In this document: positions 9,676-18,454 of the stretch, in pieces
Layout of the letters: every line of letters starts with the position of its first letter
Position numbering within the stretch: the first letter of the stretch is position 1
Assembly: GCA_963700105.1 (NCBI GenBank)
Contig: CAVOWL010000003.1
Span: 1-64,000 of the forward strand
DNA length: 64,000 nt
Origin: CAVUWL01 sp963700105
GTDB taxonomy: Bacteria; Actinomycetota; Thermoleophilia; Solirubrobacterales; 70-9
Direction: 5' to 3'
Translations under genes and position numbers: made by a program
Notes under the pieces: generated by a model
Database searches by the model: none
Told to the model about the DNA's origin: nothing
What the model saw: the letters and a program-made list of their open reading frames with translations, nothing else

Positions 9676-12600
9676 TTTGGTCAGTTGGTAGCTCCACTGG
9701 AACCACAGGCGGTCTCCGAGCACAACTTTTAATGGGTGACGCCGGCCGCTGTGCCACGACGAGCCCGCGGTACCGGTCTCCGTGGCGTTTCCTCCGGCCC
9801 TTCCTATCCTTGGTCGCGGCGCTTGCCCTCACATTGCTGTGGGCGAGCGCCGCCGAAGCGGCCCCTGGACAGCATGTCCTTGTGTCCTCGTTCGGCAGCG
9901 GAATTCTCACAAACCCTCAGGGCATCGCGGTGGATAACTCCTCAGGCGTGTCCTCCGGCGACGTGTATGTGGCCAGCCCCGGCTCGACTCCTCCGGTTAT
10001 CGACAAGTTCGGCCCCGCTGGAAACCTCCTGGGCACGATCGGTGCCGCCAACCTAGCCGATTGCGCCGGGGCCCACGATTTCACGAATCCCGGGGGAGTC
10101 GCGGTCGATTCCGTCACCGGTAACGTCTACGTCACCGATCCGAGCGCCGACGAGGTGACCGCCTTCAACCCCACCGGCGCCTGCCTTTTCCAGATCGCGG
10201 TCGGTAGCGAACCGTTCGGAGTCGCCGTCGATCCGTCCCACGGGTCAGAAGGCACACTCTACGTCGGCAGCAACGAAGGTCTGCCGATCCAGAGCTTCAA
10301 TGCCGCAACCGGCACTCTGATCTCGAATCACCTCGTCGAAGCGGCGAATCAGGTCGATACCCTTGCCGTCAACCCGGCCGGCGACATATTCCGGGATCGC
10401 TTCGGCGTCCAGGAGTACGAACCAAATGGTGATTGCCTGAACAACTGTGAAGACGTCCTCGAAAGCTCGGGTTCGGGTGCACTCGCGATCGACCCCGCCA
10501 ACGGCAATGTCTTTGTTTCCGAAATTGTCTACGGTGGCGCGGCCCACCCTCAAATCGGTGAGTACGCGCCCGACGCACGTACGCCGGAGGTGATCTTCGG
10601 AAGCGGAGAAATCAAGGCGAACGTCGGTGTCAGCGGCCTCGCCGTGAATGCAGCGAGCGGGCGGATCTATGCCGCCGACAATTCTGACGGCTTGGTCGAC
10701 GTTTTCGGCCCGCCGGTCACGACCCCCGGTGTCGCGACCGAACCTCCGGTCAACCTGGCCCGAACCTCGGCGACGCTCAGCGGTCACGTCGATCCTGAAA
10801 CTTCCCACGGCGGTGGCGAAATCGTGGGTTGCCACTTCGAATACGTAGATCAGGCGGAATTTGAAGCACATGAATCTGAATTCGATTACCACGAATATCC
10901 CGGTGTCTCAACTATCGCATGTTCGGAAACGCATTTCTCGGAACCCAAAGCGGTCACCGCCAACCTCAACGGCCTCACGCCGCAGGCCACCTATCACTAC
11001 CGCCTCGACGCGACTGACGAATGCGAACCGAGCAGAAAATGCACGACCTACGGCGCCGTTGAAACCTTTCGGGGGTTGCCTGCGGTCGCAGGCGTAACCG
11101 CCGATCCAGCTCAGCTGGTCGCGCCGAGGAGCGCAACGTTGGTCGGCTCCTTCGATGGAAATAGCGAAGACACGCACTACTACTTTGAGTGGGGGACCGA
11201 AGAAGGGAACTTCACTCAAAAGATGCCGCTACCCCCAGCAGATGCAGGCTCTCCCGCAGGGCCGGGTCCGTCGGAAGTGTCGCTTGACCTTACGGAACTG
11301 GCTCCAGGTAAGTTGTATTACTATCGGTTTGTTGCCAGCAATAGTTTCGGTACAACGATCTCAAACGAAGAACACCTGTCGACTCCCCCAGCACCGCCGG
11401 CAGTGAAGGCGTCAGTCGAAAAGGTGCATTCCGAAAGCGCCGTGCTCGACGCTCAGGTGAACCCGGAAGGCGGTGCTACCAAATACTACTTTGAATATGG
11501 GCTGCAGGACTGCGCGAGCGGACCGTGCGAGGCCACCGCAGTGGAAGAACTTGAAGCGGGAATACGAAACGTAGCGGTTGTCGCCCATATTGAAGACCTA
11601 ACTCCCGGAACCACCTATCACTACCGCGTCGTCGCCACGAACTCGACCAAAACCACTGACGGGCCCGATCAAACCTTCACCACATTCCCCTATGTATCGA
11701 AGCTCAATGAAGGTTGCACAAACTCGCCCGCCCGCCAGCAGACCGGCGCCGCGCTACTTCTCGATTGTCGTGCGTATGAGCTTGTTTCCGCACGGAACAC
11801 CGGCGGCTATAACATCTCCTCGGACCTTTCCGCAGGCCAGTCGGCGAGCTTTGGAGGCTACCCGGAAGCAGAGACACCATCGGACAAACGTGCTAGCGCC
11901 CGGGTGCTTTACTCGGTGGAAAACGGGGCCATTCCCGGCACCGACCATCCCACCAACAGAGGCTCGGACCCCTACGTTGCCACGCGGGGAGAAAACGGTT
12001 GGACAACCGAATACGTCGGTATACCAGCCAACAATTCCTTTTCCGCGGCGCCCTTCTCCTCGACCCCCTCAGGCGCCAACGCCGGCCTAGAAACCTTCGC
12101 CTTCGGCGCCCCGGGCGGCTGCTCGCCGTGCTTTGAAGGCGGCTATACCGGGATCCCGGTTCGTTATGAAGGCAAGCTGGTCCAGGGGATGGCCGGCTCG
12201 CTGAACCCGGGTCCCTCGGCCAAACCGGCCGGCCTGATCACCGAAGACCTCTCCGCCAACGGCGAACACTTCATCTTCGGCTCGACCTCCCAGTTTGAGC
12301 CCGAAGGCAACAAAAACGGCGAAATCTCGATCTATGACCGAAACCTAGCGAGCGGAGAGACCCACGTCGTCTCCTTCACCCCCGCCGCCGAAGACCCCCC
12401 CGGGCAGCCCCTTCCATGCCATATGAACTGCTCAAGCGACGGGATCGCCGAGCTCGGGATCTCCGCCGATGGCTCCCACATCCTGCTGGGCGAGCTGATC
12501 AAAGAATCTGAAGGCGCCAAGCTCTATCACCTCTACATGAACGTCGGTGACTCGATCCGAACGATCGACCTCACCCCAGGGGCCAGCGAAGGCGTCCGCT

Positions 12601-14612
12601 TTGACGGGATGACCTCCGATGGCAAGAAGGTCTTCTTCTCCTCAACTGAGCACCTCACAGGCGAAGATGAACAGCACAGCGGCGCCGACATCTACATGTG
12701 GGAAGAAGGTCACCCCCTGACCCTGGTCTCGACCGGCACCGAAGGCGATGCCTCCGCCTGCGATCCCGCCGCCAACACCGAACACAAACACTGGAATACG
12801 ACCGGCTCAGAAGAAAACTGCGGCGACCTCGCGATCGGCGGTGGCGGTGGGGTGGCCTCGGGCGATGGCACCCTCTACTTCCTCTCCCCGAGCCTGCTCG
12901 ATGGCTCTGAAGAACCAGCCGACGGTACGAAGAACGCCCCCAACCTCTACGTCGTTCGCCCCGGGCAGAGCGCGCAATTCGTCGCAACGCTTGAGTCGAC
13001 TCTCACCGGACCGCTGCTGTCAAAACATCCCCTGCAGCGCAGCTTCGGCTCCTTTGCCAGTCCCGAATTCGCAGCCGCGGATCCCTCTAATGGAGACGTC
13101 TATGTCGCCGATACGGCCACCAACACGATTTCTAAATTTGACTCAGCTGGCAACCTTGAAACGAATTGGCGCGATAACGGAAAGCTTTCGGTGGGAGGAA
13201 TCATCGGTATCGCGACTGACCCCGCAAACGGTGACCTGTATGTTGGTGAAGGGGGGGAAATCAAGGAGTTCACCCCGACCGGCACCGTGATCAGAAACTT
13301 TCCCAACGGAACCTATGGCTACGCCCACGGAATTGCCGTCGATGCCGCTGGAAACGTCTATGTATATGACAGCTTCTATCACTACATAGAAAAACTCAGC
13401 AGTACGGGAGAAAGTTTGAGGTCATTCTCCAATATCAATGCAACAGGTATTGCCGTCGATCCCTCAAACGGTGATCTCTACCTGGACGACGAAGGGAACT
13501 CCATCGTTCGTTACTCCTTCAATGGATCCGGAGAACTGATCGGCACAAAGACCATTACTTCCGAAATCGCAAATGCCAAAGGCCTAGCGGTTGATGCCGC
13601 GCATGACATCTACATCGATGAGGGCAGCCAGGTCCTTGAGCTGAATTCCTCGGGCGAAGAAGTTAGCGTTCAGCTCGGCACGGGGCTCCTGCATGGCTCA
13701 GCAGCCGTCGCCGCGGGCTCCGCCGGTGAAGTCTACGTAGCCAACCCCAGCCATTCCAATCTTGTCGAGTTCGGCCCGCCCCAAGGGAGTCCCAACCCGA
13801 AAACAGATAACCCCGCGGTCGTCGACGCGCTGAGCGAACCCGAATCCCGTCGCAGCGCCGACTTTCAGCTCACGCCCTCTGGCCAGTTCGCCGCCTTCAC
13901 CTCAACGCTGCCGCTCACGGGTGCCGAAAACGCCCGCTTCCCGGAGGTCTACCGCTACGACGCGGCCGCCAAAAAGCTCGACTGTGCTTCCTGCAATCCA
14001 TCCGATGCCGAAGCGACGGGCGGGGCCTCGCTCGCCGCAGACGGTTCCAGCCTTACCGAAGCGGGCCAGGTGTTCTTCAACTCTGAAGAAGCCCTGGCGC
14101 TGCCCGACTCCGACAATCTCACCGACGTTTATGAGTGGGAGCCGGCAGGCACCGGAACCTGTAGCTCCAACAATCCCAACTACAGCAAGGGTTCCGGCAA
14201 TTGCGTGGGGCTGATCTCTAGTGGTACGAGTCCCTTCAACTCGAAGCTGCTCGGAGTCAGCATGAACGGTACCGACGCCTACTTCTTTACCCGCGACAGC
14301 CTCGCCCCCCAGGACGAAAACGGCGAGTTGGTCAAGGTCTATGACGCCCGCGAGGAGGGCGGATTTTTCGTCACTCCTGAACCGCCGCCGTGTCACTCCT
14401 CCGATGAGTGCCACGGCGCCGGTAGCTCTCCACCACCACCACCGGATTTCCACCCCAACCCCGGCACCGGCGGCAACGAAGTTGAAATCAAGAGCAACAA
14501 GTGCGCCGCCGGTTTGGTCAAGAAGTCCGGCAAATGCGTGAAGAAGCCGAAGCATCACAGGTCGACCAAGAATCACAGGCGTGCCCACCACGGGCGCGGA
14601 GGTAAAAAGTGA
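9672..14612 (+). CDS. Giant exported NHL / Fn3-like / PD40-like protein with inserted second propeller (operon gene B')
   Basis: A 1646-aa paralogue of 2771-6559. ATG 9672 overlaps the upstream stop (ATGA) with GGAAGG (9659-9664) 7 nt before it; ATG 9732 is a possible shorter start. The signal peptide ends near 'AAEAAP' (~residue 65). Order: NHL blades ~70-350; three Fn3-like repeats ~355-675; 'LLDCRAYELVSARNTGG' (~697); first part of a PD40-like propeller ~715-1115; a ~270-aa NHL block ~1117-1390 absent from the paralogue; the rest of the PD40 part; 'SSDECHGAGSSPP'; and a basic tail with 'CAAGLVKKSGKCVKK' and final GRGGKK. Function unknown. Confidence 0.85.
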   Translation: MIWSVGSSTGTTGGLRAQLLMGDAGRCATTSPRYRSPWRFLRPFLSLVAALALTLLWASAAEAAPGQHVLVSSFGSGILTNPQGIAVDNSSGVSSGDVYVASPGSTPPVIDKFGPAGNLLGTIGAANLADCAGAHDFTNPGGVAVDSVTGNVYVTDPSADEVTAFNPTGACLFQIAVGSEPFGVAVDPSHGSEGTLYVGSNEGLPIQSFNAATGTLISNHLVEAANQVDTLAVNPAGDIFRDRFGVQEYEPNGDCLNNCEDVLESSGSGALAIDPANGNVFVSEIVYGGAAHPQIGEYAPDARTPEVIFGSGEIKANVGVSGLAVNAASGRIYAADNSDGLVDVFGPPVTTPGVATEPPVNLARTSATLSGHVDPETSHGGGEIVGCHFEYVDQAEFEAHESEFDYHEYPGVSTIACSETHFSEPKAVTANLNGLTPQATYHYRLDATDECEPSRKCTTYGAVETFRGLPAVAGVTADPAQLVAPRSATLVGSFDGNSEDTHYYFEWGTEEGNFTQKMPLPPADAGSPAGPGPSEVSLDLTELAPGKLYYYRFVASNSFGTTISNEEHLSTPPAPPAVKASVEKVHSESAVLDAQVNPEGGATKYYFEYGLQDCASGPCEATAVEELEAGIRNVAVVAHIEDLTPGTTYHYRVVATNSTKTTDGPDQTFTTFPYVSKLNEGCTNSPARQQTGAALLLDCRAYELVSARNTGGYNISSDLSAGQSASFGGYPEAETPSDKRASARVLYSVENGAIPGTDHPTNRGSDPYVATRGENGWTTEYVGIPANNSFSAAPFSSTPSGANAGLETFAFGAPGGCSPCFEGGYTGIPVRYEGKLVQGMAGSLNPGPSAKPAGLITEDLSANGEHFIFGSTSQFEPEGNKNGEISIYDRNLASGETHVVSFTPAAEDPPGQPLPCHMNCSSDGIAELGISADGSHILLGELIKESEGAKLYHLYMNVGDSIRTIDLTPGASEGVRFDGMTSDGKKVFFSSTEHLTGEDEQHSGADIYMWEEGHPLTLVSTGTEGDASACDPAANTEHKHWNTTGSEENCGDLAIGGGGGVASGDGTLYFLSPSLLDGSEEPADGTKNAPNLYVVRPGQSAQFVATLESTLTGPLLSKHPLQRSFGSFASPEFAAADPSNGDVYVADTATNTISKFDSAGNLETNWRDNGKLSVGGIIGIATDPANGDLYVGEGGEIKEFTPTGTVIRNFPNGTYGYAHGIAVDAAGNVYVYDSFYHYIEKLSSTGESLRSFSNINATGIAVDPSNGDLYLDDEGNSIVRYSFNGSGELIGTKTITSEIANAKGLAVDAAHDIYIDEGSQVLELNSSGEEVSVQLGTGLLHGSAAVAAGSAGEVYVANPSHSNLVEFGPPQGSPNPKTDNPAVVDALSEPESRRSADFQLTPSGQFAAFTSTLPLTGAENARFPEVYRYDAAAKKLDCASCNPSDAEATGGASLAADGSSLTEAGQVFFNSEEALALPDSDNLTDVYEWEPAGTGTCSSNNPNYSKGSGNCVGLISSGTSPFNSKLLGVSMNGTDAYFFTRDSLAPQDENGELVKVYDAREEGGFFVTPEPPPCHSSDECHGAGSSPPPPPDFHPNPGTGGNEVEIKSNKCAAGLVKKSGKCVKKPKHHRSTKNHRRAHHGRGGKK

Positions 14613-17500
14613 ATCCTCTTGGCGGCCGCAACGACGTGGTATGGGGACTCCCTGCATCCGTGGCGGGTGCACGGGGACTCCTTAGGAGCTTCGTCGCGCT
14701 ATTTGGACGAGGCAGGACAGAGCCTTGCGCGACGCGCGGGAGCGGAAAAGCACTGCGAGCTGAGCCCTCGGCGTGGCGAGCGAGACGAGGGGTACTGGTC
14801 TTGTTGCTCGCCACGATCGCTCTCGCAGCCTGGATCCCGGCCTCCGCCCAAGCGAAAGAGGGCATCACGTCCTTCCAGACGACAATGTCGACCAGCCTGG
14901 CCGGTGCTCACCCGAATTTGGAAACCTCCTTCGAACTTGAAGCACCGGGTCACCCCGAAGCCGCCCAGAACGTGATTTTCAACGCACCCGAGGGAGTCTT
15001 CGGTAACCCCAACGCGATCGCCCAGTGCACCTCGGTGCAGTTTGCGCTCGATGAATGCTCGCCAAACTCCCAAGCCGGTCTGATCACGATCTACGCCAAT
15101 TACGAAGGCAACACGAAATACCTTCTTGGCACCGCACCGATATATGACGTTGTGCCGGGGCCCGGCCAGACGGCGCTCTTCGCCCTCGTCGTCCCCACCG
15201 TCGACATCGCGATCCAGATCCCGGTCGCCGTGCGCACGGGAACCGACTACGGCCTGCGCTTCACAGTCGCCAACATCACCCAGCTGATCCCGCTAGCCGC
15301 ATCCAACCTGACATTCTGGGGTTTTCCCGCCAGCCCCGAACACAGCACCCAGCGCTTCGGCAAAGGCAGCGAAGGGGATCCGCCTGGCTGCCCCGCCCTC
15401 GCCAATACCGGGTGCCTCAGCGGCGAAATCACACCGTCGATCGCCAACAACCCGTTGACCGACAATCCGACCACCTGCAGCGGGCAGTCGCTGGACACCA
15501 GTCTCGAAGTCGAGACCTACGCCGACCCCGAACACCCGTCAGTGGCGACGAGCAGCTACCCGCCGATCACCGAATGCTACCGCGAGGACTTCAAACCGGT
15601 CCTCTACGGCGACCCCACTAGCGAAGCAACCGATTCCGCAGCGGGCTTGGACATCGTGCTCAGCGACCCTCAGTTTGAGGGCCAGACCGCGTCACCCTCC
15701 GAGCTCAAATCGGCAACCGTGACCCTGCCTCCGGGCCTTACGATCAACCCCGACGCGGCCGACGGCCAAAGCGACTGCCGCGATGAACAGGCAAACTTCG
15801 GCTCCGAAGGGCCGGCCAGCTGCCCCGACAGCGCCAAGATCGGCACCTTTAAGATCGGCACCCCTGCCCTCGCCGGCCCGCTGGAAGGTTCCGTCTATAT
15901 CGGCGAACCCAAACCAGGAAACCAGTACCGCCTCTTCCTGATCGCTTCCGGCTTCGGCCTGAATGTGAAGCTCATCGGCTCGTTCAAGCCCAACCCAGAA
16001 ACCGGTCAGTTGACAGTCGAATTTGAAAACCTGCCCCAGGCCCCTTTCTCGGAATTTGCCCTGCACCTCTTCTCCGGCGAACGCGCGCTGATGGCGACTC
16101 CGACCGCCTGCACGATCTACACCACCAACGCCGTCTTTCATCCCTGGGACGCGGCGCTGCCATACCAGGAATCCCGTCAGGTCTTCGGCCTCTCGACCGG
16201 CCCGCACGGCACCGAATGCCCGGGTCAGATTCGCCCCTTCACCCCGAGCTTAGAAGCAGGGACCACAAACCCGACAGCAGGGGCCTTCAGCTCGTTCACC
16301 CTGAAGCTGGACCGCGAAGACGGCGATCAGTACCTCGGCAAGCTCAACTTCACGATGCCGCCAGGGCTGACCGCGAACCTACGCGGGATCACCTACTGCC
16401 CCGACGCCTCGATCGCAGCGGCCGCCAGCTCTGCGGGTAAAGCCGAGCAGGCAGACCCGAGCTGCCCCGCCTCCTCGCAGATTGGCACCTCCAACGTCGC
16501 GGCCGGCCCCGGTAGCCACCCCTTCCACGCGGAAGGAAAGATCTATCTAGCCGGTCCCTTCCAGGGCGCCCCGCTTAGCCTTGTCGCGATCACCCCGGCC
16601 CTGGCCGGCCCCTATGACTACGGCACCGTCGTGGTCCGGGTCGCCCTGCATATCGATCCGCTGGACGCCCACGTGATCGCAGACTCAGAAACAGTCCCGG
16701 AGATTATCGGCGGCATCCCGCTTCGTCTGCGCTCGATCCAGGTAAATATCAACCGCGAAAACTTCATGATCAACCCGACCAACTGCTCTCCCTTTTCGGT
16801 TGTCTCTGAAGGGGTTGGCGATCAGGGCACCGCGGCCAGTTTCTCCTCCTACTTTCACGCGGTCAACTGTTCGGGGCTCGAATTCGCGCCAAGAATGTCG
16901 ATCACCCAGTTGGGTGGCAGCAAGGCGACCACCCGCAGCAAGGACCCAAGCCTCGCGATCGAACTGAACACGCGTCCCGGCGACGCCAACATCAAATCGA
17001 TCACCGTCACCCTGCCGAAAGCCTTCGAGATCGATCAGCGCCACCTCGGCAATATCTGCGACCGTTCTGAACTCGCCTCCGATCAGTGCGCAGGGCGCCA
17101 GCCGATCGGTGAAGCCATCACCGAAACCCCACTACTTGAAAAGCCACTGAAGGGACCCGTCTTTGCGGTTTCTGGTTTCGGCGTGCTGCCCCACCTCGCC
17201 TTCATCCTCGGCGGGCAGGTGACCCTGATGCCAGAGGCTGAATCCTCCTCGGTCCAAGACGGTCGCCTAAAGACAGTCGTCCCGGTTGTCCCCGACGCTC
17301 CGATTGGGCACTTTCGCTTCACCCTCTTCGGTGGCGCCCAGGGATACCTCTCAAATACTGAGAACCTCTGCAGTCAGGCGACCATCTCAACGGTCGAATT
17401 CAGCGGGCAAAATGGCAAAAACCTGACCCAGCAGGTGAAGACGAAGACCGCGTGTAGCGCCAAGAAGAAGGTGGCCAAACGCCATCGCCGCAAAGGCTGA
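14609..17500 (+). CDS. Exported four-module Cys-repeat protein (operon gene C')
   Basis: A 963-aa paralogue of 6556-9675. GTG 14609 overlaps the previous stop (GTGA) and has GGAGG (14598-14602) exactly 6 nt upstream, which supports this start although it leaves a ~58-residue stretch before the hydrophobic signal segment ('VLVLLLATIALAAW', cleavage near 'ASAQA'). The N-terminal Fn3-like repeat of gene C is missing. Four modules begin near residues 124, 372, 581 and 801, with 'ECSPNSQAG', 'SCPDSAKIG', 'SCPASSQIG' and 'QCAGRQPIG' as the matching second-Cys segments. The tail 'KKKVAKRHRRKG' is basic. It is the last gene of the coupled operon; no intrinsic terminator is seen after it. Function unknown, presumably extracellular. 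Confidence 0.85.
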   Translation: MNPLGGRNDVVWGLPASVAGARGLLRSFVALFGRGRTEPCATRGSGKALRAEPSAWRARRGVLVLLLATIALAAWIPASAQAKEGITSFQTTMSTSLAGAHPNLETSFELEAPGHPEAAQNVIFNAPEGVFGNPNAIAQCTSVQFALDECSPNSQAGLITIYANYEGNTKYLLGTAPIYDVVPGPGQTALFALVVPTVDIAIQIPVAVRTGTDYGLRFTVANITQLIPLAASNLTFWGFPASPEHSTQRFGKGSEGDPPGCPALANTGCLSGEITPSIANNPLTDNPTTCSGQSLDTSLEVETYADPEHPSVATSSYPPITECYREDFKPVLYGDPTSEATDSAAGLDIVLSDPQFEGQTASPSELKSATVTLPPGLTINPDAADGQSDCRDEQANFGSEGPASCPDSAKIGTFKIGTPALAGPLEGSVYIGEPKPGNQYRLFLIASGFGLNVKLIGSFKPNPETGQLTVEFENLPQAPFSEFALHLFSGERALMATPTACTIYTTNAVFHPWDAALPYQESRQVFGLSTGPHGTECPGQIRPFTPSLEAGTTNPTAGAFSSFTLKLDREDGDQYLGKLNFTMPPGLTANLRGITYCPDASIAAAASSAGKAEQADPSCPASSQIGTSNVAAGPGSHPFHAEGKIYLAGPFQGAPLSLVAITPALAGPYDYGTVVVRVALHIDPLDAHVIADSETVPEIIGGIPLRLRSIQVNINRENFMINPTNCSPFSVVSEGVGDQGTAASFSSYFHAVNCSGLEFAPRMSITQLGGSKATTRSKDPSLAIELNTRPGDANIKSITVTLPKAFEIDQRHLGNICDRSELASDQCAGRQPIGEAITETPLLEKPLKGPVFAVSGFGVLPHLAFILGGQVTLMPEAESSSVQDGRLKTVVPVVPDAPIGHFRFTLFGGAQGYLSNTENLCSQATISTVEFSGQNGKNLTQQVKTKTACSAKKKVAKRHRRKG

Positions 17501-18316
17501 GTTCATCTCCCTCTGTGCCTATCCAGTTAGTCGAGAACAAGGGACGCGGTACCAGTGGCAATCAGGATTACCTCTACCACCCTTGACCACGATACGTGTA
17601 CTGAAGGCGTTGGCGGCGTCTTTGACCGGTCTGAGTGTGAGTTTCGGGTCATCGGCGAGGTTGAGGGCAACGTCAACCACTCCGCGACATTGGAGCAGGG
17701 GCGTGCGACGGTGGTTGTTGACGAATGGCAGCGGGACCGCGTCCAATTCAAAACCACCGATCCCGACCGCACCTCCACGCGAAGAATCGTTCTCCTTTTG
17801 CAATGCTTTGACTGGGGCTCGGAGATTCTGACCAACACCAGTCCGACCCGCCCTTCCCCTGCGGGCGCGCGCGATGTTGCCCCGACCGCGACTGAACCCC
17901 TTCCGCTCAAGCATCGGCTATCGCCAAGCTTGAGCAGACTGTCGTCGTTCCCATCCCTAGCCGGACGGCGGCAAATGGAGCACCCCGACTTTCCCTGGTC
18001 GGGAGGCGCCACAACAGTACCCGAAGCGGTCAGCGCCCTGGAGTTTCTCTTCTGCCTCCACGGTGGACCGCGAAGGCGCAGTCGTCCCCGGGCGCCAGTG
18101 GGGCCGTCCCAGCCCCGGCGCCCGGGGCCTCTGCATCGCGGCGGAGCCGACTGCCCCGCGAGCGTGACCCAAGGCGCCCTGAAGGGGGCGCGATTCACCG
18201 CACCGCCGCTGATCTGCGTCAGTGTCTTGGAGCGGTTGGGGCGCGCGGGATAAAGTGCTGACCAAGCGCCCACTTCCAAAACAGCTCCCTTGCGCTTTCA
18301 TGTGGCTCTGCTGAGA
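17501..18316. other. Gene-poor gap between the surface operon and the MMPL genes
   Basis: About 0.8 kb without a supported gene. Long open frames exist on both strands (17555-18253 plus, 17527-18279 minus) but overlap each other, lack start signals and match no family I recognise. The only clear structure is the hairpin at 18086-18127. Confidence 0.5.
18086..18127 (+). repeat. Strong two-tier hairpin
   Basis: CCCCGGGCGCC (18086-18096) pairs perfectly with GGCGCCCGGGG (18117-18127), 11 bp. Inside, after a 3-nt bulge AGT, GGGGC (18100-18104) pairs with GCCCC (18112-18116), leaving a 7-nt loop CGTCCCA. No T-tract follows, so a standard terminator is unlikely. Confidence 0.7.
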
Positions 18317-18349
18317 TAGTCTGTCCCGCCGGGCAAGCTGGGGAATGGG

Positions 18350-18454
18350 ATGAAAATTCAGGCAGACCCGTCGGTCGCAATCCCTCGGGGAGACGGGAAT
18401 GTTTCCGTCCGGGCGCCCGTATTGGCACGGTGCGCCAGACAGCACACCCAATGA
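18350..18454 (+). CDS. Candidate 34-aa leader peptide coupled to the MMPL gene
   Basis: ATG 18350 is preceded by a G-rich Shine-Dalgarno (GGGG at 18340-18343). The 34-codon frame begins MKIQADPSVAIPRG and its TGA (18452-18454) overlaps ATG 18451 of the MMPL gene as ATGA. The MMPL ATG has no Shine-Dalgarno of its own, which makes coupling plausible. A TAGTCT -10-like element sits at 18317-18322. No homology is claimed. Confidence 0.35.
   Translation: MKIQADPSVAIPRGDGNVSVRAPVLARCARQHTQ

Noticed and set aside
17519..18279. Long open frames on both strands in the gap after the surface operon
   Set aside because: They overlap each other, lack Shine-Dalgarno or leaderless promoters, show no signal peptide or motif and have no distinct codon bias.
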